Shown: piece after piece, positions 25,614 through 34,540 of the stretch | Layout: each line of letters starts with the position of its first letter | How positions within the stretch are numbered: the first letter of the stretch is position 1 | Translations under genes and position numbers: made by a program | The notes under the pieces: generated by a model | What the model was told of the DNA's origin: nothing | Databases searched by the model: none | The model's input: the letters and a program-made list of their open reading frames with translations, nothing else | Assembly: GCA_016292045.1 (NCBI GenBank) | Contig: JAEEZX010000053.1 | Coordinates: 1-64,000, forward strand | Length of the DNA stretch: 64,000 nucleotides | Reading direction: 5' to 3' | Origin: Bacteroidaceae bacterium | Lineage (GTDB): Bacteria > Bacteroidota > Bacteroidia > Bacteroidales > Bacteroidaceae

Positions 25614-27356
25614 ATGAAAAAGTTGTTTAGGACAATCATGTTGGCAGTGCTGACAGCAACTCCTGCCGCTGCGCAAAACGGTCCCACGATGGGATGGAGT
25701 TCATGGAACACCTATGGTGTCAATATCAGCGACGAACTGATACGCAGCCAGGCCGATGCCATGGTGGACAAAGGACTGAAGGATGTGGGCTTCGACCATA
25801 TCAATATCGATGACGGATTCTTTGGCGGACGCAACACCGAGACGGGAGAACTGCTCATCCACCCCACACGTTTTCCCAATGGTCTCAAACCAGTGGCTGA
25901 CTATATCCACTCCAAGGGACTGAAGGCCGGCATATACAGCGACGCTGGTGCCAACACCTGCGGCAACTACTACAACGGCGACGTACTGAGTGTCAACGTG
26001 GGCTTTTACAACTACGATCAGCGCGATGCGAACTTCTATTTCAACGAGTGCGGCTTCGACTTTGTTAAGGTGGATTTTTGCGGCGGCGATGCTCCGCAGA
26101 ACTCACAGCGTCTGGCCCTCGACCCGCAGGAGCGCTACACCGCCATATGCGAGGCCATAAAGAACACGGGGCGCACAGATGTCAGGCTGAATGTATGCCG
26201 ATGGGACTATCCCGGCACATGGGTGCACGATGTGGCCTTCTCATGGCGCACCACACACGACATCTACGACGGATGGGCATCCGTGAAGGGTATCCTGAAG
26301 GAGAATCTCTACATGAGCGCCTACTGCTATGACGGACGATTCAACGACATGGACATGCTGGAGGTAGGACGCTCGATGACCTACGAGGAGGACAAGACAC
26401 ACTTCGGCATGTGGTGCATCATGAACTCACCCCTGCTCATCGGATGTAATATGACGAACATTAAGACGTCTGCGCTCAATCTGCTGAAGAATACCGAACT
26501 CATCGCACTCAATCAGGACCCTCTGTATCAGCAGGCATACGTCGTGGCGCTGGTCAACGACTGCTACATCCTTGTGAAGGATCTTGAGACGCTCAACGGC
26601 AAGAAGCGTGCCTTTGCCATCTTTAACCCCAACGATGTGTCGAAGAATGTCACAGTGAATTTCAGCGACCTCTGTCTCGGCGGCAGGGTGAAGGTGCGCG
26701 ACGTATTCCTGAAGAGCAACAAGGGCGAATACACCACCAGTTTCCGCGTGAACGGCATCCCGGCTCACGGCACACGCATATATGTCGTGGAGGCGGAGGA
26801 ACGTCTTGAGCGGACACGCTATGAAGCGGAGACGGCATACATCAGCGACTATCAGGAACTGAAGAACAACCAAACGGAGAAGACCGGTATCTACGAGTAT
26901 GCCACATACTGCTCGGCAGGACTGAAGGCCGGGTGGCTTGGATGCAGCGAGCAGAACGACCTGCGCTGGCGCAATGTTTATTCCGACAAGGGCGGAGAAT
27001 ACCAGCTCACCATAGCCTACATCTCAGGTGCCGACCGCAATATCACCGTCAGTGTGAACGGAGAGAAGGTGGAAACCCTCAGCGCCAATTCAGGGGGATG
27101 GAGCACTGTTGGCACGAAGACCCTCACCATACAGCTGCAGGCAGGACGCAACGAGATACGCCTGTCGAACAGCGCCGACTGGATGCCCGACATCGACTAC
27201 ATCGAGCTCCAGCCTACGGAAGATCCCACGAGGGTGAAATCCTTGGTTTCTGCACATAAAAAATCCGGGCAGGCATACAACCTGCTCGGACAGAAAGTGA
27301 ACAGCGCCAAAGTGCGCGGTATCGTCGTTCAGGACGGGAAGAAGTATTCCTACTGA
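25614..27356 (+). CDS. GH27 alpha-galactosidase with C-terminal carbohydrate-binding module
   Basis: A 580-residue secreted enzyme. The signal peptide ends near PAAAQ; the catalytic barrel starts at GPTMGWSSWNTYGVNI. The nucleophile is Asp154 in FVKVDFCGG, and the acid/base is in FNDMDML (residues 245-247). Residues after about 390 resemble a CBM6/CBM35-type beta-sandwich (YEAETAYISDYQELKN...GRNEIRLSNSADWMPDIDYIEL). The last 25 residues (YNLLGQKVNSAKVRGIVVQ then DGKKYSY) resemble the short C-terminal motif of many secreted Prevotella proteins, shared in form with the BspA-like protein in this window. It removes alpha-linked galactose from galactomannan or raffinose-type sugars. Confidence 0.92.
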   Translation: MKKLFRTIMLAVLTATPAAAQNGPTMGWSSWNTYGVNISDELIRSQADAMVDKGLKDVGFDHINIDDGFFGGRNTETGELLIHPTRFPNGLKPVADYIHSKGLKAGIYSDAGANTCGNYYNGDVLSVNVGFYNYDQRDANFYFNECGFDFVKVDFCGGDAPQNSQRLALDPQERYTAICEAIKNTGRTDVRLNVCRWDYPGTWVHDVAFSWRTTHDIYDGWASVKGILKENLYMSAYCYDGRFNDMDMLEVGRSMTYEEDKTHFGMWCIMNSPLLIGCNMTNIKTSALNLLKNTELIALNQDPLYQQAYVVALVNDCYILVKDLETLNGKKRAFAIFNPNDVSKNVTVNFSDLCLGGRVKVRDVFLKSNKGEYTTSFRVNGIPAHGTRIYVVEAEERLERTRYEAETAYISDYQELKNNQTEKTGIYEYATYCSAGLKAGWLGCSEQNDLRWRNVYSDKGGEYQLTIAYISGADRNITVSVNGEKVETLSANSGGWSTVGTKTLTIQLQAGRNEIRLSNSADWMPDIDYIELQPTEDPTRVKSLVSAHKKSGQAYNLLGQKVNSAKVRGIVVQDGKKYSY

Positions 27357-28534
27357 AGTATCGATTCGCAGAGGGCCTTCATGGCGGGAACGTCGGAAGC
27401 CTTCATGCGGGAGCGGATGGTGACAGCGGGTTCAACAATGGTGATATCCTTCATCTGCTCCAGCAGGCCGCGCATCACCTTGGCTGCGGAGGGAGCCCAC
27501 GAACCGTTCTCCAGAAGTGCCACACGACGCTTCTGATAGCCCTTAATAAGAAGGTGGTGGAGGAAATCATACATGGGAGGGAAAACACCGGCATCGTAGC
27601 TGGCGGCGCAGCACACAAGACGAGGATAGCGGAACGCATCCTCGATGACCTCGGCGAGATCATCGCGTGAGAGGTCGCTCACCACAACCTTGGGAGCCCC
27701 CATCATACGCAGCATGTCGCCTATATGCTCCGCAGCAGCCCTTGTGCCACCGTGGATGCTGGCGTAGGCCACAAGCACACCTTCATTCTCTGCCTCATAG
27801 CTCGACCAGATGCCGTAGAGACGTACGGCTTCGGCGAGGTCGCTGCCCTTGAGCACGGGGCCGTGGAGGGGGCATATGGTGTCTATCTCGAGGGGAGCCG
27901 CCTTCTTGAGCACGCTCTGCACCTGCATGCCGTACTTGCCGCAGATGTTGAAATAGTAGCGACGCGCTTCGCAAGCCCAGTCGGCAAGTGTGCCGTCGGC
28001 GTTGTACTGCTCCTTCTCTATGGCGCCGAACTTGCCAAAGCCGTCGGCGGAGAAGAGCACGCGCTCCTTGTCCTCGTAGCTCATGATGACCTCGGGCCAG
28101 TGCACCATCGGGGCGGCCACGAAGTGGAGGGTATGCTCGCCCAGAGAGAGCGTGTCGCCCTCCTTGACGATGAGCAGACGTCCATCGAAGCTGACACCGT
28201 CGAAGAAATTGGGCAGCATCTTGGCTGCAGCGGCGGAGAGCACGAGTTGCATTCCGGGATAGAGCGTCATCACCTCGCCCACGAGGGAAGCGTGGTCGGG
28301 CTCCATGTGGTGGCACACGAGATAGTCGGGCTGGCGGCCTGCAAGGCACTCTGCGAGGCGTTGCTTCCAGGCCTCGCCCTTGCGCGAGTCGGCGGTGTCC
28401 ATCACCGCAATCTTATCGTCGAGAATGACGTAGCTGTTGTAGCTGACTCCCTCGGGCACGATATACTGGCTCTCGAAGAGGTCGATATCCAAATCATCTA
28501 CGCCGATGTAGCATATTCTGCTTGAAATTTCCAT
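27350..28534 (-). CDS. A-type flavoprotein (FprA/flavodiiron)
   Basis: A 394-residue flavodiiron protein that reduces O2 or NO to protect anaerobes. The metallo-beta-lactamase-like di-iron domain has HMEPDHASLV (His76, Glu78, Asp80, His81) and FSADGFGKFG, and the flavodoxin domain begins at GVLVAYASIHGGTRAAAEHI. I start at the ATG at 28534 (MEISSRICYIG); an upstream start adds 13 residues with no similarity. It overlaps the GH27 gene by 7 bp, convergent. Confidence 0.92.
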   Translation of the reverse strand: MEISSRICYIGVDDLDIDLFESQYIVPEGVSYNSYVILDDKIAVMDTADSRKGEAWKQRLAECLAGRQPDYLVCHHMEPDHASLVGEVMTLYPGMQLVLSAAAAKMLPNFFDGVSFDGRLLIVKEGDTLSLGEHTLHFVAAPMVHWPEVIMSYEDKERVLFSADGFGKFGAIEKEQYNADGTLADWACEARRYYFNICGKYGMQVQSVLKKAAPLEIDTICPLHGPVLKGSDLAEAVRLYGIWSSYEAENEGVLVAYASIHGGTRAAAEHIGDMLRMMGAPKVVVSDLSRDDLAEVIEDAFRYPRLVCCAASYDAGVFPPMYDFLHHLLIKGYQKRRVALLENGSWAPSAAKVMRGLLEQMKDITIVEPAVTIRSRMKASDVPAMKALCESILQ

Positions 28535-28609
28535 GTGTCGCAGTGAATTAGTCGTAATTTTTGAATTAAACAATAGGTTTATTGTAAATAGGATTGATTA
28601 TCTGCAGTT

Positions 28610-28764
28610 TTACTCATAGTCCGTGATGCCTTTGATTTTCAGGGTGGCGATGGCGCTTTCGTTGCCCTGCTTGGCACTGAACTTGTACCACTTGACGGCC
28701 TCCTCCAGTGATGCTTCCGCGTCGCCTTTCAGTGCCTTCTCCACAAGCGTTTGAACTTTTCCAT
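28610..28764 (-). pseudogene. Sel1-repeat protein remnant, frameshifted
   Basis: The minus-strand frame ending at 28610 reads VKWYKFSAKQGNESAIATL, a clear half of a Sel1-like repeat (consensus ...A.WY..AA.QGN..A...L), and stops after KIKGITDYE. No ATG is in that frame; the likely start (ATG at 28764, MEKFKRLWRRH) is in another frame and stops after 11 codons. A TATCTTTG box sits at 28790-28797. I read this as the 3' end of a decayed or frameshifted Sel1 gene. Confidence 0.45.
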
Positions 28765-28789
28765 GACTTATTTCATTACATAGACGGGA

Positions 28790-28797
28790 CAAAGATA
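28790..28797 (-). promoter_or_regulatory. -7 promoter box upstream of the Sel1 remnant
   Basis: Minus strand reads TATCTTTG. Confidence 0.5.
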
Positions 28798-28928
28798 CGA
28801 ATTTTATTTGAAATTTTGTTAATTATGGATATGCTTTTGGATTTTTTTTTCGTTTTGTGGCAGAATAACGGCTTTAACGCAGGCTGAAATGCACACAAAA
28901 TGTTAAATGTACTTAAAAATACAGATAA

Positions 28929-28940
28929 ATCGCTTGCGAT
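28929..28940. promoter_or_regulatory. Palindrome ATCGCTTGCGAT over the -33 element of the peroxidase promoter
   Basis: A 12-bp inverted repeat (ATCGC-TT-GCGAT). It contains the TTG that lies 19 nt upstream of the -7 box, so a bound repressor would cover the -33 element. A second similar site is at 28975-28986, on the other side of the promoter. Confidence 0.55.
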
Positions 28941-28955
28941 ATAAATTTTTATTCT

Positions 28956-28963
28956 TACCTTTG
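28956..28963 (+). promoter_or_regulatory. -7 promoter box of the gpx-ohrR operon
   Basis: TACCTTTG, with CTTG at 28933-28936, a 19-nt spacer, matching the Bacteroidota TTTG-N19-21-TAnnTTTG promoter form. Confidence 0.7.
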
Positions 28964-28974
28964 CACCCAGAAAC

Positions 28975-28986
28975 ATCGCAAACGAT
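28975..28986. promoter_or_regulatory. Palindrome ATCGCAAACGAT in the peroxidase leader
   Basis: A 12-bp site with arms ATCG/CGAT, followed by ATATAA. The upstream copy at 28929-28940 shares ATCG, CGAT and the following ATATAA/ATAAA context, so the two look like a duplicated operator, 46 bp apart. The co-transcribed OhrR-type regulator is the natural candidate to bind them. Confidence 0.55.
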
Positions 28987-29002
28987 ATAATTTAAAAAGG
29001 AT

Positions 29003-29548
29003 ATGGCAAAGATTTATGATTTTAAGGCTCTCACGAGCAAGGGTAAGGAACTGGATTTTGCACAGTTCGAGGGTAAGGTGCTGCTGATTGTCAATACGGC
29101 AAGCAAGTGCGGATTCACACCACAGTTCGCAGGACTGGAGGAGTTGAACAAGAAATACAAGGACAAGGGACTGGTCATCATAGGTTTCCCCTGCAACCAG
29201 TTCAAAGAGCAAGACCCAGGCAGCGACGGGCAGATTGAGGAGTTCTGCCAGCTGAACTACGGTGTGACATTCCAGATAATGAAGAAGACGGACGTGAACG
29301 GTCCGGCAGCAGAACCCATCTTCGAGTATCTGAAGGCTCAGGCACCCGCAGAGGAGTACAGCGGACTGGTGGCCAAGGCTGCCAAGACCCTTTTCAAGGT
29401 GATCAGCAAGAGCGTGGAGAAGGACAGCGACATCAAGTGGAACTTCACAAAATTCCTCATCTCCAGGGACGGTTCGACAGTCAAGCGCTATCCGCCCACC
29501 GCAGCGCCCAAGGACTTTGAGAAGGACGTGGAAGCAATGCTTGGTTAG
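29003..29548 (+). CDS. Glutathione peroxidase-family thiol peroxidase
   Basis: A 181-residue peroxidase. The peroxidatic Cys is Cys36 in VNTASKCGFTPQF, and GFPCNQFKEQDPG and KWNFTKFLI are the other family signatures (Gln and Trp of the active site present). Bacterial members of this kind generally use thioredoxin rather than glutathione, but that is family knowledge, not visible here. It is 16 bp upstream of the OhrR-type regulator and shares its promoter. Confidence 0.93.
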   Translation: MAKIYDFKALTSKGKELDFAQFEGKVLLIVNTASKCGFTPQFAGLEELNKKYKDKGLVIIGFPCNQFKEQDPGSDGQIEEFCQLNYGVTFQIMKKTDVNGPAAEPIFEYLKAQAPAEEYSGLVAKAAKTLFKVISKSVEKDSDIKWNFTKFLISRDGSTVKRYPPTAAPKDFEKDVEAMLG

Positions 29549-29564
29549 TTGAGAGTTTAGAGTT

Positions 29565-30005
29565 ATGCACGCAGAGTTACAACTGGACAATCAGATCTGC
29601 TTCCGTCTCTATACGGCTGCGCGACTGGTGATGCAGGCCTATACACCGATACTGACGGCGCTGGGCATCACCTATCCGCAGTATCTCGTGCTGATGGTGC
29701 TGTGGGAAGAGGACAATCGGACGGTGAATGACATAGCCCGCCGTCTGCTGCTGGAGACCAATACCGTCACCCCGCTGCTGCAGCGCATGGAGAAACTCGG
29801 TCTCGTAGCCCGCAGGAAAGGGGAGCAGGACAAACGCCAGCAGATAGTGAGTCTGACCGCAAAGGGCAGGGCGCTGGAGGATGAGGCTTTCGCCTGTGTG
29901 CCTTCCGGCATGGGCGAGCGCATGTCGGCCTGCCCGCTGCAGACAAAAGACTACCAGCGCCTGGCAGAGGCGCTGGATACAATCGTCGATACACTCAGGA
30001 AATAG
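29565..30005 (+). CDS. OhrR-type MarR regulator, redox-sensing
   Basis: A 146-residue winged-helix protein of the MarR family. The N-terminal NQICFRLYTAARLVMQAY has the conserved reactive Cys (Cys12) that in OhrR is oxidised by organic peroxides, releasing the repressor from DNA. The DNA-binding wing region is VNDIARRLLLETNTVTPLLQ, with RKGEQDKRQQIVSLT in the wing. The gene follows gpx in the same operon, so autoregulation is likely. Confidence 0.9.
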   Translation: MHAELQLDNQICFRLYTAARLVMQAYTPILTALGITYPQYLVLMVLWEEDNRTVNDIARRLLLETNTVTPLLQRMEKLGLVARRKGEQDKRQQIVSLTAKGRALEDEAFACVPSGMGERMSACPLQTKDYQRLAEALDTIVDTLRK

Positions 30006-30034
30006 TATCGGCGTAGCCTATATGGTCAATCCGG

Positions 30035-30934
30035 CTATACGAGATGGCGGATGATGCCTTCGCGGTCGCCGGGGAGATAGTCGATGACAGGAATCTCAAT
30101 CATCGTGTAGGCACCGGGACGCTGGCGCATCGTGGCACGAGCGGCATTCACAAGCACCTGAGCCGTGAGGGCGGGGTTGTTGATTTTCATGTTGAACTCG
30201 AACAGCTGGTTGTGAGTCTTACCGCTCACACCCTTGCGCACGAGGTTCACACCGTGACCCACATCATTGAGGGCATCCACACTCTCCACCTGGAACACAT
30301 GCGTCTCGTCGCTTGAGAAATAGGGGTCGGCCTTGATAGCCTTGGTCACCTCCTCGAGAGAAGCACCGTCCTCCAGTTCCACATATACCATACGGCGATG
30401 AATGCCTTCACCCACGGGAATCGTCATCGAGAGAGCATCCTTCACACCGGCCTTCGAGCGCACGCATACGCTGTGACCCATAGAGCGACCGGGACCGAAA
30501 TTCGTGTAGGACAAACCCTTCGGGGCAAGGCTCTCCATCAGAGTGCGCACAATGCTGTCGCTACCCGGATCCCAGCCGGCGGAGATGATAGACACAGCAC
30601 CCGTCTCCTTGGCGGCCTTGTCGAGCGAACGGCGCAAATCGACAATCTGTCCGTGGATGTCGAATGAGTCCACCGTGTTGATGCCGAGAGCCAAACATTT
30701 GAGAGCGTGCTCCTCCACCGAACGGGTAGGCGTTGCAAGTATGGCAACATCCACCTTGCCCAGAGCGGTGATGTCGGTCACCACCTTATAGGGACTCAAT
30801 TCTGCAGGCTGCTCTCCTGAAACAGAGCGACGCACCACACCCATAATCTCCATGTCAGGACTCGCTTCAAGGGCCTGAATGGTATACTTGCCAATGTTGC
30901 CATAGCCGACAACGGCGACACGAATTTTATTCAT
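30035..30934 (-). CDS. ddh: meso-Diaminopimelate D-dehydrogenase
   Basis: A 299-residue NADP-dependent enzyme that makes meso-DAP from tetrahydrodipicolinate in one step, the precursor of lysine and peptidoglycan. The N-terminus (MNKIRVAVVGYGNIGKYTIQ) is the Rossmann motif; IISAGWDPGSDSIVRTLM and YTNFGPGRSMGHS are family signatures. I chose the ATG at 30934; the 38 upstream codons are not protein-like and overlie the promoter box at 30975-30982. Confidence 0.93.
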   Translation of the reverse strand: MNKIRVAVVGYGNIGKYTIQALEASPDMEIMGVVRRSVSGEQPAELSPYKVVTDITALGKVDVAILATPTRSVEEHALKCLALGINTVDSFDIHGQIVDLRRSLDKAAKETGAVSIISAGWDPGSDSIVRTLMESLAPKGLSYTNFGPGRSMGHSVCVRSKAGVKDALSMTIPVGEGIHRRMVYVELEDGASLEEVTKAIKADPYFSSDETHVFQVESVDALNDVGHGVNLVRKGVSGKTHNQLFEFNMKINNPALTAQVLVNAARATMRQRPGAYTMIEIPVIDYLPGDREGIIRHLV

Positions 30935-30974
30935 TTTGTAAGTGCTTTTGTGTGTTTTTATTACTTTATTGCTG

Positions 30975-30982
30975 CAAAGGTA
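30975..30982 (-). promoter_or_regulatory. -7 promoter box of ddh
   Basis: Minus strand reads TACCTTTG (TAnnTTTG), 40 bp upstream of the ATG. Confidence 0.65.
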
Positions 30983-31069
30983 CAACTTTTTGCTGTTTTT
31001 TGATATAATGGAGACGTTTTTTTGAGACTTTTTGACACAAAATGTCATTTCTCCGCCACATACGAGCCG

Positions 31070-33280
31070 CTATTGCGGTTGAAAATTCAGAGTGACGCTC
31101 TGTAAGCGGCGGCTGTCGGGACCCACCATCAGATCGAACTCGCCCGGCTCCACCGTCCATTGAAGATTGCTGTCATAGTAACCCAGAAGTTCGGGAGTGA
31201 CGGTAAAAGACACCTGGCGGCTCTCTCCGGCCTTCAGCGTGATGCGCTCGAAGCCTTTCAGTTCCTTCCTCGGACGTGAAATAGTGGCCACGCGGTCGTG
31301 TATGTAGAGCTGCACCACCTCCGTAGCCTCGCGCCCTCCTGTGTTGGTGACGGGCACGCTGACTGTCATACCCTCAAGTACGGGTTTGCCGTACTCAAAA
31401 CGGCTGTAGGTGAGTCCGTAGCCGAAAGGATAGAGTGCGCCGTTGGTCACATCGACGTAGTTGGTGGAGAAGACCTGATAGCGGGGGTCGTTGTCCTCCA
31501 TAGGGCGACCGGTGGGCAGTATGCTGTAGTAGAGCGGTTCCTGGCCGGTAGCCTTCGGCATCGACACTGTGAGTCGTCCGGAGGGAGACACTTCGCCGAA
31601 GAGCACGTCGCACAGTGCGTCGGCCACCTCGCTGCCGTACCACACATTCATGATGGCGGGCACGTGGGCAGCTTCCCATGAGAGTTCTGTGGCACGACCC
31701 GCAAAATTAAGCAGTACGACGGGTTTGCCGATGGCACATACCTCATGCAGCAGTTTTTTCTGAGGTGCAGGAAGGGAAAGGTCGGAGCGCGCAGCACCCT
31801 CGCCGCTCATCCACGCCGTCTCGCCGAGTGCCATTATCACCACATCCGCCTGACGGGCTGTAGACAATGCCTCCTGGAGCGCGCTCTCGCTGTCCACCGG
31901 CGGGATGGGTTCGAGACCGTGGCCGCTGGCCACCTCCCTCTGCGTAGCCAGATTGTCAAGCACATTGCACCCGTGAGCGCACAGCAGGCGTGCACGCCCT
32001 TTGAGGCGACGCTCGAAACCCTCGTGCAGTGTCTCGTATTTGCTGACATCCTGGCAGAACGACCAAGTGCCCGTGACATCGCTGCGGGAATCCACCAGAG
32101 GACCGATGAGGGCTATCGTGCCCTTCTGCTGCAGGGGCAGCAGGCCGCCCTCGTTTTTGAGGAGCACGAAACTCTCTGCCGTGATGCGGCGGGCAGCCTC
32201 GCGGTGTTTCTTGCTATAGACATCCTTCTTCACGCGCTTGGGGTCGCCGAAGCGGTAGGGGTTCTCAAAGAGTCCCAGACGGTATTTCGTCTCCAGTATG
32301 CGGCGGCAGGCTCTGTCGATATAGGGCATCACGCTGTCGGGAAGTTGTGCGAAAGCCTTTGCGGCCATATCCATGTCGGTGCCGGCCACCAGAGCACGCA
32401 CCGCATTCGTCCTGACGCTGCCGAGGCCGTGCCTCGTCATCTCGCTGATGCTGGAATAGTCGCTCACCACCATACCCTTGAAGCCCCATTCGTCGCGCAG
32501 CACATCCGTCAGCAGCCACTTGTTGGCTGTGGCCGGTATGCCGTCCACGATGTTGAACGACGACATCACGCTGCCGGCGCCCTCTTCCACAGCAGCACGG
32601 TAGGGCGGGAGGTATTGGTTGTACATGCGCAGACGGCTCATATCCACCGTGTTGTAGTCGCGGCCCGACTCCGCAGCTCCGTACAGTGCGAAGTGCTTCA
32701 CACAGGAAAGCATGGGGTGGGGTCCTTTCTCATAACCTCGCACCATGGCGCGTGCCACCTGGCAACCGAGAAACACATCCTCTCCCGCACCCTCGGCCTG
32801 CCTGCCCCAGCGGGCATCGAGGGCGATGTCCACCATCGGTGAGAAGGTCCATGCGATGCCGCCGGCTGTAGCCTCTGTTGCAGCAATGCGCGCAGCTTCC
32901 TCAATGGCAGCTATATCCCAGGTGGAGGCCATACCCAGAGGGATGGGGAAGAGCGTCTCGTAGCCGTGTATCACGTCCATGCCGACAAGCAGGGGAATAC
33001 CCAGTCGCGACTGCTCCACAGCCACGCGCTGCAGGGCGAGGATTTCTTCCGCACCCTTGAGGTTGAGTATCGAACCGAGACGGCCCTCCTTTGCAAGCTT
33101 TCCCACTTCCGATTCCTGCGGCGCACCCGTCTGTATGGTGCCGGCAGGGAGCTGTGTCATCTGACCCAGTTTCTCCGTGAGTGTCATGCGCGCCATCAGT
33201 GAGTCGATGAAGGCATCCATGGTGTCGGCGGATGCCGCTGCGGCAATCGCCAGAAAGGCAAGAACAAAGAGTTTTTTCAT
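31070..33280 (-). CDS. GH3 beta-glucosidase, periplasmic (BglX-like)
   Basis: A 736-residue enzyme with a signal peptide (MKKLFVLAFLAIAAAASA). The catalytic barrel includes LLVGMDVIHGYETLFPIPLG and the nucleophile in MVVSDYSSI (Asp about residue 274); the second domain contains VVLLNFAGRATELSWE and the C-terminal fibronectin-III-like domain starts near GMTVSVPVTNTGGREATEVV. This matches the BglX-type periplasmic beta-glucosidases that cut cello-oligosaccharides or other short beta-glucans. It begins 18 bp after the U32 stop and is the last gene of the long operon that starts at the Lrp gene. Confidence 0.92.
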   Translation of the reverse strand: MKKLFVLAFLAIAAAASADTMDAFIDSLMARMTLTEKLGQMTQLPAGTIQTGAPQESEVGKLAKEGRLGSILNLKGAEEILALQRVAVEQSRLGIPLLVGMDVIHGYETLFPIPLGMASTWDIAAIEEAARIAATEATAGGIAWTFSPMVDIALDARWGRQAEGAGEDVFLGCQVARAMVRGYEKGPHPMLSCVKHFALYGAAESGRDYNTVDMSRLRMYNQYLPPYRAAVEEGAGSVMSSFNIVDGIPATANKWLLTDVLRDEWGFKGMVVSDYSSISEMTRHGLGSVRTNAVRALVAGTDMDMAAKAFAQLPDSVMPYIDRACRRILETKYRLGLFENPYRFGDPKRVKKDVYSKKHREAARRITAESFVLLKNEGGLLPLQQKGTIALIGPLVDSRSDVTGTWSFCQDVSKYETLHEGFERRLKGRARLLCAHGCNVLDNLATQREVASGHGLEPIPPVDSESALQEALSTARQADVVIMALGETAWMSGEGAARSDLSLPAPQKKLLHEVCAIGKPVVLLNFAGRATELSWEAAHVPAIMNVWYGSEVADALCDVLFGEVSPSGRLTVSMPKATGQEPLYYSILPTGRPMEDNDPRYQVFSTNYVDVTNGALYPFGYGLTYSRFEYGKPVLEGMTVSVPVTNTGGREATEVVQLYIHDRVATISRPRKELKGFERITLKAGESRQVSFTVTPELLGYYDSNLQWTVEPGEFDLMVGPDSRRLQSVTLNFQPQ

Positions 33281-33298
33281 GGTTGTAAGTTTTATTTT

Positions 33299-34540
33299 TT
33301 ATTCTTCCCGAAGGATAAAAAGTTTGTCTGAAGGACGTATCTTCCTTGGCAGCGGTATCGATATGTGCTGACCCTGCAATGCTGTCTGCACGGGCTTGAG
33401 GTCGTAGCGTATCTCCTCCACGGTGGCGTTGAGCGCTCCGGTTGTGGGACCTGTCACCAGTATCTTGTCGCCCACATTGAGCGGGCATGCCTCTATCTTG
33501 AATTCGGCCACTCCGAGACGTGTGTAGTAGCGCACTCCCTTGCCGCAGTACTGTTTGTGCTGGCGGGCCGTGCTGCCCGGCTGGGATGTCCATTCGCCCA
33601 TGCGCTGTCCCTGATAGTATCCGTCCCAGAAGCCGCGGTTGAACACCTGTGCGAGGCGTTCGTCCCAGGCATCCTTCTTCTCCTCCGTGAACGAGCCGTC
33701 GAGCACCGATGTCAACGCCTCCCGATAGCATCTCACCACTGTGTCCACATACTCAGGCCCTCGCGCGCGTCCCTCTATCTTGAAGACCCTCACGCCGGCG
33801 TTCCACAGGCGGTCGATGAAACGTATCGTCTTGAGGTCCTTGGGCGACATCACGTACGGGCCGTCTATCTCCATCTCATTTCCCGTCTCCACATCCTCCA
33901 CGCGGTATTTCCTGCGGCATATCTGCATGCATTCCCCGCGGTTGGCCGAACGGTTCATAGCGTCGAGCGACATATAGCACTTGCCGCTCACGGCCATGCA
34001 GAGAGCTCCGTGACAGAACATCTCAATGCGGATGAGTTCTCCCGAGGGACCCTTTATCTGCTCCTCCTCAATGCCTCGGAAGATGGTCTCCACCTGTTCT
34101 ATTTTCAGTTCACGCGCCAAGACCACCACATCTGCAAACTGGGCGTAGAACTTCAGCGCCTCGATGTTGGAGATGTTGAGCTGCGTGGAGAGATGCACCT
34201 CCAGCCCGATACTCCTTGCATACGTCATCACCGCCACATCCGAAGCGATGACGGCAGAGATCTCTGCCTCCTTGGCGGCATCCAGTATCTGCCTCATCAT
34301 GTCGAGGTCTTCCCCGTAGATGATGGTGTTGACGGTGAGGTAGCTCTTCACGCCGCAGCGACGGCACATTTCCGCAATGCGTTTCAGGTCGTCGATGGTG
34401 AATGTGGATGCTGAGTGGGCTCGCATGTTGAGCCTTTCTATGCCGAAGTATATACTGTCCGCTCCTGCTCTGAGTGCTGCCGCCAGCGACTCTTCACAGC
34501 CTACGGGAGCCATTATTTCAAAAGGATTCTTCATCTTCAT
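33299..34540 (-). CDS. Peptidase U32-family protein (tRNA/rRNA hydroxylation type)
   Basis: A 413-residue protein with the U32 signature IEMFCHGALCMAVSGKCYMS (about residues 160-180) and further Cys in ANRGECMQICRRKYRV, consistent with an Fe-S cluster as in TrhP, RlhA or UbiU. Despite the family name these proteins mostly modify RNA; adjacency to a tRNA-dihydrouridine synthase supports that. The start is the ATG at 34540, which overlaps the dus stop as ATGA; a TTG at 34546 is an alternative. Confidence 0.88.
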   Translation of the reverse strand: MKMKNPFEIMAPVGCEESLAAALRAGADSIYFGIERLNMRAHSASTFTIDDLKRIAEMCRRCGVKSYLTVNTIIYGEDLDMMRQILDAAKEAEISAVIASDVAVMTYARSIGLEVHLSTQLNISNIEALKFYAQFADVVVLARELKIEQVETIFRGIEEEQIKGPSGELIRIEMFCHGALCMAVSGKCYMSLDAMNRSANRGECMQICRRKYRVEDVETGNEMEIDGPYVMSPKDLKTIRFIDRLWNAGVRVFKIEGRARGPEYVDTVVRCYREALTSVLDGSFTEEKKDAWDERLAQVFNRGFWDGYYQGQRMGEWTSQPGSTARQHKQYCGKGVRYYTRLGVAEFKIEACPLNVGDKILVTGPTTGALNATVEEIRYDLKPVQTALQGQHISIPLPRKIRPSDKLFILREE

